DNA of 17,652 nucleotides from Lachnospiraceae bacterium (GTDB lineage: Bacteria; Bacillota_A; Clostridia; Lachnospirales; Lachnospiraceae), in contig JAILCT010000151.1 in assembly GCA_024690425.1 (NCBI GenBank), forward strand, positions 1 through 17,652, read 5' to 3'. Shown here in pieces: positions 14,002 to 17,652 of this stretch. Numbering within the stretch: position 1 is the stretch's first letter; each line of letters opens with the position of its first letter. The notes beneath the pieces were generated by a model. It ran no database searches, was not told the DNA's origin, and was given only the letters and a program-made list of their open reading frames with translations. The position numbers and the translations under genes are program-made.

Positions 14002-14518
14002 TATAAGCGTACTCATATCGGAAGAAGACCTTGACAAGAGGATCCGTGAGCTGGGCGAGCAGATAAGCAGGGATTATGAAGGACAGGAGGTACACCTTAT
14101 ATGTGTGCTTAAGGGAGGTTCCTTCTTCATGTGCGAGCTGGCAAAGAGGATCACCATCCCGGTATCGATCGACTTCATGTCGGTATCAAGCTACGGGGAT
14201 GCCAGTGTATCGAGTGGTATAGTCAGGATAGTCAAGGACCTTGACAAGCCGATAGAGGGTAAGAATGTTATCGTGGTGGAAGATATAATAGACACCGGCA
14301 GGACCCTGTCATATCTGCTTAAGGTATTGGGAGACAGGCATCCCGAATCGATCGCTCTGTGTACCATGCTTGATAAGCCTGACAGGCGAGTGGTTGATGA
14401 TGTCAACGTGGATTATACCGGATTTGAGATACCGGATGAATTCGTGGTAGGATACGGGCTGGATTATGCTGAGAAATACAGGAATCTGCCTTATATAGGG
14501 GTTATACATTTAGACTAA
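13991..14518 (+). CDS. hpt: Hypoxanthine phosphoribosyltransferase
   Basis: Purine-salvage enzyme that joins hypoxanthine (and usually guanine) to PRPP to give IMP (GMP). The 175 residues show the whole family pattern: ICVLKGGSFFMCELAKRI near the start, the PRPP-binding loop VVEDIIDTGRTL (acidic pair E97-D98, T102-G103) and the C-terminal DEFVVGYGLDYAEKYRNLPYIG segment, quoted here only as its ends DEFVVGYGLDY and RNLPYIG. AAGGAG (13978-13983), inside the end of tilS, lies seven bases before the ATG, so the two genes are translationally linked. The order tilS-hpt-ftsH is shared with Bacillus and many Firmicutes. Confidence 0.96.
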   Translation: MESNISVLISEEDLDKRIRELGEQISRDYEGQEVHLICVLKGGSFFMCELAKRITIPVSIDFMSVSSYGDASVSSGIVRIVKDLDKPIEGKNVIVVEDIIDTGRTLSYLLKVLGDRHPESIALCTMLDKPDRRVVDDVNVDYTGFEIPDEFVVGYGLDYAEKYRNLPYIGVIHLD

Positions 14519-14540
14519 ATCGGAAGGATAGGAATAACAG

Positions 14541-16349
14541 GTGGAAAAAAAGGTAAGAGGGGTAAGCTTCTATGTACTGATCTTCGTTATGGCGATCATA
14601 CTGTACCTTATATGGAGCAGGACCCTGACTCAGAAAAGCGATTATATCTCCAATTCGGAATTCGAGAAGTATCTGGAAGGGAATGATATAGTTGCCATAA
14701 GCATAACGCAGAACAGGGAAGTTCCGACGGGCGTGGTTCAGATAACCTTAAGGTCCGGCGGCTTCAAGCAGATGTATGTTTCGGATGTTGTAAAGGTTGA
14801 GGAGGAGCTTAAGACCAGGTTCCCCCAGTATACGCTCTCGGATGTCAAGCGGGAGACCTGGTTCGTAAGCATCCTGCCAAGTCTTGTGCTGGTTGTCGTG
14901 ATGATATTCATCTTCATGTATATGAATTCGCAGGGCGCGGCAGCAGGCGGAAGCTACATGATGAACTTCGGCAAGAACCGGGCCAAGTTAGCTGCAGGGG
15001 ATAATAAGATAACCTTTAAGGAAGTGGCAGGACTTAAGGAAGAGAAGGAAGACCTTGAAGAGATAGTAGATTTCCTTAAGAATCCCGGTAAGTATAACGA
15101 CGTCGGAGCCAGGATACCCAAGGGCGTCATATTGACGGGCCCTCCCGGAACGGGTAAGACCCTTCTTGCCAAGGCGGTTGCCGGAGAAGCGGGAGTTCCC
15201 TTTTTCTCGATATCCGGTTCTGATTTTGTAGAGATGTTTGTCGGCGTGGGTGCATCCCGTGTGCGTGACCTCTTTGAGGATGCGAAGAAGAATGCCCCCG
15301 CGATCGTATTCATAGATGAGATAGATGCGGTTGCAAGACGCCGCGGTACAGGTATGGGCGGCGGACATGACGAGAGGGAACAGACCCTTAACCAGCTTCT
15401 TGTTGAAATGGACGGGTTCGGTGTCAACGAGGGCATCATCGTCATGGCGGCAACCAACCGTATAGATATACTGGATCCCGCGATCCTTCGTCCGGGCCGT
15501 TTCGACAGGCGTATAGGTGTAGGCACGCCGGATGTCCAGGGCCGTGAGGACATACTTAAGGTACACTCCAAGAACAAGCCTCTTGCCGAGGATGTCGACC
15601 TTGAGCAGATAGCGAGGACGACGGCAGGCTTTACAGGTGCTGACCTTGAGAACCTTATGAACGAGGCAGCCATCCTTACAGCCAAGGAAGGACGTAAATA
15701 CATCACCCAGGATGATGTCAAGGCATCATTCGTCAAGGTAGGTATCGGGTCCGAGAAGAAGAGCAAGATCGTAAGCGATAAGGAGAAGAAGATAACAGCA
15801 TACCATGAATCGGGACATGCCATCCTCTTCCACCTGCTTCCCGATGTGGGCCCTGTATATTCTGTTTCGATAATCCCCACCGGTATGGGTGCAGCGGGAT
15901 ACACCATGCCTCTTCCCGAGAAGGATGAAATGTTCAACACAAAGGGCAGGATGCTCCAGGATATAGTAGTATCTCTGGGTGGCCGCGTGGCAGAATCACT
16001 CGTATTCGACGACATCACGACCGGAGCTTCACAGGATATCAAGCAGGCGACCAAGACAGCCAAGAAGATGGTCATGAAATACGGTATGTCTGATAAGATA
16101 GGAATAATCAGCTACGACAATGATGATGATGAGGTCTTCATAGGACGTGACCTTGCACACAGCACCAGAGGCTACAGCGAAGAGGTTGCCAGCAGGATAG
16201 ATGAGGAAGTCAAGAGGATCATCACCGAGTGCTACGAGAAGGCCGAGAAGATCATCAAGGAGAACATGGATGTCCTCCATAAGTCTGCCGAGCTTCTTCT
16301 TGAGAAGGAGAAGATAAGCCGCGAAGAGTTTGAGAGTCTGTTTGCCTAG
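14541..16349 (+). CDS. ftsH: ATP-dependent zinc metalloprotease FtsH
   Basis: Membrane-anchored AAA+ protease that extracts and degrades misfolded membrane proteins and short-lived regulators. The 602 residues comprise membrane segments at about 7-25 and 108-128 around a small outer domain, then the AAA module with Walker A GPPGTGKT (200-207), Walker B FIDEID (D259-E260) and the SRH region [19 protein letters not shown], then the M41 protease with zinc motif H422-E-S-G-H426 and the third-ligand region [16 protein letters not shown]. It starts at GTG (14541); TAGGA at 14529-14533 is a modest ribosome-binding site seven bases upstream, and no ATG fits better. It lies 22 bases after hpt and ends the tilS-hpt-ftsH unit. 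It is slightly short at the C-terminus compared with Bacillus FtsH (637 residues), which is a variable tail. Confidence 0.97.
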   Translation: MEKKVRGVSFYVLIFVMAIILYLIWSRTLTQKSDYISNSEFEKYLEGNDIVAISITQNREVPTGVVQITLRSGGFKQMYVSDVVKVEEELKTRFPQYTLSDVKRETWFVSILPSLVLVVVMIFIFMYMNSQGAAAGGSYMMNFGKNRAKLAAGDNKITFKEVAGLKEEKEDLEEIVDFLKNPGKYNDVGARIPKGVILTGPPGTGKTLLAKAVAGEAGVPFFSISGSDFVEMFVGVGASRVRDLFEDAKKNAPAIVFIDEIDAVARRRGTGMGGGHDEREQTLNQLLVEMDGFGVNEGIIVMAATNRIDILDPAILRPGRFDRRIGVGTPDVQGREDILKVHSKNKPLAEDVDLEQIARTTAGFTGADLENLMNEAAILTAKEGRKYITQDDVKASFVKVGIGSEKKSKIVSDKEKKITAYHESGHAILFHLLPDVGPVYSVSIIPTGMGAAGYTMPLPEKDEMFNTKGRMLQDIVVSLGGRVAESLVFDDITTGASQDIKQATKTAKKMVMKYGMSDKIGIISYDNDDDEVFIGRDLAHSTRGYSEEVASRIDEEVKRIITECYEKAEKIIKENMDVLHKSAELLLEKEKISREEFESLFA

Positions 16350-16353
16350 CCTT

Positions 16354-16407
16354 TTGTGAAAATTATACAAAATCAAATATCAGATTTTGTAAATATTGTG
16401 AAAACTA
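16354..16407 (+). repeat. Direct repeat TTGTGAAAA[T/C]TA, two copies 42 bp apart
   Basis: Copies at 16354-16365 and 16396-16407 differ at one base. The 42-bp period is close to four helical turns, which would place both on one face of the DNA. They may be regulator sites, but the sequence is AT-rich and chance cannot be excluded. Confidence 0.45.
16366..16391. repeat. AT-rich 9-bp inverted repeat downstream of ftsH
   Basis: TACAAAATC (16366-16374) and GATTTTGTA (16383-16391) pair perfectly around eight bases. There is no T-tract after it, so it is a poor terminator; it could be a 3' processing hairpin of the ftsH mRNA or a regulator site. Confidence 0.5.
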
Positions 16408-16420
16408 AGTATGGATATAT

Positions 16421-16542
16421 AGGGGGCCGAGTGCTATCATACACTTGTAACCCCCCAATACATTGTATAACCGAAAGGTTATACCCCATAAGAAAGAAAT
16501 ACCTTCTCCAAAAAAGACAGCATTCGTGAGGCTGTCTTTTTT
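16421..16542 (+). ncRNA. Candidate structured RNA (unrecognised class) or structured ftsH 3' UTR
   Basis: Three consecutive hairpins are visible. GGGGG (16422-16426) pairs with the C-run at 16451-16456, with an inner GAGTG/CACTT helix (16429-16433, 16442-16446). GTATAACC (16465-16472) pairs perfectly with GGTTATAC (16477-16484) around a GAAA tetraloop. The last hairpin is the terminator at 16510-16542. The first G-run could alternatively pair with CCCC at 16484-16487. I cannot match it to a known riboswitch, 6S, SRP or other class, and no confident promoter precedes it, so it may instead be the 3' end of the ftsH transcript. Confidence 0.45.
16510..16542 (+). terminator. Strong intrinsic terminator
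   Basis: AAAAAAGACAGC (16510-16521) pairs perfectly with GCTGTCTTTTTT (16531-16542) around a nine-base loop. The A-rich left arm makes it potentially bidirectional. It ends the ftsH transcript and/or the candidate RNA. Confidence 0.95.
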
Positions 16543-16599
16543 ACTTTGCCGGGAAATGAATAGCGTCCGACCGGGATATATGAGCAGCGACGCCTGATT

Positions 16600-16627
16600 T
16601 TGTCACATTTACAACATCTTGTATAAT
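16600..16627 (+). promoter_or_regulatory. Putative sigma-A promoter of the GH13 gene
   Basis: TTGTCA (16600-16605), 16 bases, TATAAT (16622-16627). A second candidate lies downstream: TATACT (16657-16662) preceded by TGG, an extended -10. The leader from the first would be about 60 bases. Confidence 0.6.
16610..16623. promoter_or_regulatory. Possible operator TACAA-N4-TTGTA in the GH13 promoter
   Basis: TACAA (16610-16614) and TTGTA (16619-16623) form a perfect palindrome in the spacer that overlaps the start of the -10 box. A bound repressor here would block RNA polymerase. The arms are short, so this is tentative. Confidence 0.3.
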
Positions 16628-16696
16628 TTATGGGTGAAAAGTCCCCTATAATGTGGTATACTACCAGGAGGTGGAGAAGAATAAGGAGTCATCCTG

Positions 16697-17652
16697 ATGG
16701 ATTACGGTCATTTTGGAAGGGATTTAAACAAAAGCTTATATTTATCGACTCTCAAGCCAGTTCTAATAAAGAAGGCTCTGTTTGCGGACTATACGGCTGA
16801 TTACGTGGACCCGCCCGAGCCTGCAGCCTACAGCGAAGTTACCCTTAGATTCAGAACCTATAAGAGCAATGCCGATCATGTATTCCTTATCTGCAACGGA
16901 CAGAGTATGCTCATGACCAGGGCCGATTCTTCCGATTCGTTTGATTATTATGAATGCAGGGTACAGCTTGATAATGAACCGATACGTTACTACTTCGAGG
17001 TAAGGAGCGGTAACCAGGTGTGCCGCTATGACCTTCGCGGCTCGGTCAAGCATGCCGAGGAGGCCTACTACTTTACCATACGTCCCGGGTTTAAGACTCC
17101 GCGCTGGGCCAAGGGGGCTGTCATATATCAGATCTATGTTGACAGGTTCTGCAACGGGGATCCGTCAAATGATGTCCTGACCCATGAATACAATTACATC
17201 GGTGAACATACGGTACACGTCGATGACTGGAACAAGTATCCGGCAACAATGGGCGTGCGTGAATTCTACGGCGGTGACCTTAAGGGAGTGATGGATAAGC
17301 TGGATTACCTGGCCGATCTTGGGATAGACTGCATTTATTTCAATCCCCTGTTCGTCTCTCCGTCGAACCACAAGTACGATATCCAGGATTATGATTATAT
17401 AGATCCGCATTTCGGCCGGATAATAAAGGACGAGGGAAGCCTGCTTGAGGATTGGGATCATGATAACAAGAATGCAGGCAGGTATATAAGCAGGGTCACA
17501 AGCCGTGAGAACCTTGAAGCTTCCAATGAACTGTTTGCAGCCCTTGTGGCCGAATGCCACAGGAGAAACATAAAAGTCATCCTTGACGGGGTATTCAATC
17601 ACTGCGGTTCCTTTAACAAATGGCTCGACAGGGAGCGTATATATGAGGATGC
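16697..17652 (+). CDS. GH13 alpha-amylase-family enzyme, 5' part (3' end outside window)
   Basis: The frame is open from ATG 16697 to the window end (318 codons). AAGGAG-like sequence (16683-16688) lies eight bases upstream. No signal peptide is visible, so the enzyme is probably cytoplasmic. Residues about 30-125 form a beta-rich N-terminal module like CBM34 of neopullulanase/cyclomaltodextrinase enzymes. The catalytic barrel begins near 135 with AKGAVIYQIYVDRFCNGDPS, then FYGGDLKGV, LGIDCIYFNPLF and HKYDIQDYDYIDP. Conserved region I is D297-GVFN-H302. The catalytic Asp and Glu lie beyond the window. It likely hydrolyses alpha-1,4 (perhaps 1,6) bonds of maltodextrins imported into the cell; exact specificity and subfamily cannot be told from this part. 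Confidence 0.92.
   Translation, partial: MDYGHFGRDLNKSLYLSTLKPVLIKKALFADYTADYVDPPEPAAYSEVTLRFRTYKSNADHVFLICNGQSMLMTRADSSDSFDYYECRVQLDNEPIRYYFEVRSGNQVCRYDLRGSVKHAEEAYYFTIRPGFKTPRWAKGAVIYQIYVDRFCNGDPSNDVLTHEYNYIGEHTVHVDDWNKYPATMGVREFYGGDLKGVMDKLDYLADLGIDCIYFNPLFVSPSNHKYDIQDYDYIDPHFGRIIKDEGSLLEDWDHDNKNAGRYISRVTSRENLEASNELFAALVAECHRRNIKVILDGVFNHCGSFNKWLDRERIYED

Larger units (their letters stand above)
16350..16696. other. 347-bp non-coding interval between ftsH and the GH13 gene
   Basis: No credible coding frame was found. From left to right it holds a repeated TTGTGAAAA[T/C]TA motif, an AT-rich 9-bp inverted repeat, two candidate RNA hairpins, a strong intrinsic terminator and the promoter region of the downstream gene. 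Each is listed separately. The 16543-16599 stretch shows nothing clear apart from a 5-bp GCGTC/GACGC pairing. Confidence 0.8.

Noticed and set aside
14954..16075. Long 373-codon open frame on the minus strand
   Set aside because: It lies wholly antisense to ftsH, is rich in Ser/Arg/Pro as expected for a mirror of a biased gene, and has no recognisable motif or ribosome-binding site.
16354..16370. Rex-type redox operator TTGTGA...ACAA
   Set aside because: The half-sites are one base too close and the right half lacks TCACAA, so the match is too weak.
16350..16500. c-di-GMP (GEMM) riboswitch, looked for because of the c-di-GMP genes
   Set aside because: The GAAA tetraloop hairpin recalls one, but the conserved junction bases and second helix of that class are missing.
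16550..16600. Catabolite-repression (cre) site upstream of the GH13 gene
   Set aside because: Two TG...GCG strings come close to the consensus but each is out of register by one base.

Overview
The window reads as a chromosomal stretch of a non-sporulating Lachnospiraceae-type Firmicute (Butyrivibrio/Roseburia-like; genus not resolvable). This rests on AGG as the commonest Arg codon and frequent ATA and CTT codons, purine-rich Shine-Dalgarno sites, sigma-A-type promoters, and the gene order HU, rqcP, divIC, tilS, hpt, ftsH. All genes are on the + strand.

Layout. (1) Positions 1-1045 hold the 3' end of a solute-binding protein gene of an ABC importer. (2) Positions 1046-1187 hold an 18-bp inverted repeat with a plausible promoter between its arms. 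(3) Positions 1188-8849 hold three tightly packed signalling genes: a soluble REC-GGDEF-degenerate GGDEF-REC-HD-GYP protein, a membrane hybrid kinase ending in Hpt, and a second membrane hybrid kinase that ends in a full-length DegV (fatty-acid-binding, FakB-like) domain. (4) Positions 8893-10140 encode UDP-glucose 6-dehydrogenase, and 10247-11470 encode a degenerate EAL/HDOD protein with its own promoter. (5) Positions 11497-16349 are the housekeeping cluster: HU with its own promoter and terminator, rqcP, divIC with promoter and terminator, then tilS-hpt-ftsH. (6) Positions 16350-16696 are non-coding, with a possible structured RNA ending in a strong intrinsic terminator, followed by a promoter. 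(7) From 16697 the 5' part of a GH13 alpha-amylase-family gene runs off the window.

How the genes may work together. The signalling genes contain two His kinases, five receiver or pseudo-receiver domains, one Hpt domain, one apparently active diguanylate cyclase and one apparently active HD-GYP phosphodiesterase. The gene after them makes UDP-glucuronate, a precursor of acidic polysaccharides. A reasonable inference is a phosphorelay that sets c-di-GMP and through it surface polysaccharide or lifestyle. The kinase-DegV fusion suggests a lipid or fatty-acid input or output, which is the most unusual feature here. The housekeeping cluster matches the Bacillus yabO-divIC-tilS-hprT-ftsH region but lacks yabP, yabQ and spoIIE, consistent with loss of sporulation.

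No tRNA, rRNA, CRISPR array, insertion sequence or transposase gene was seen.
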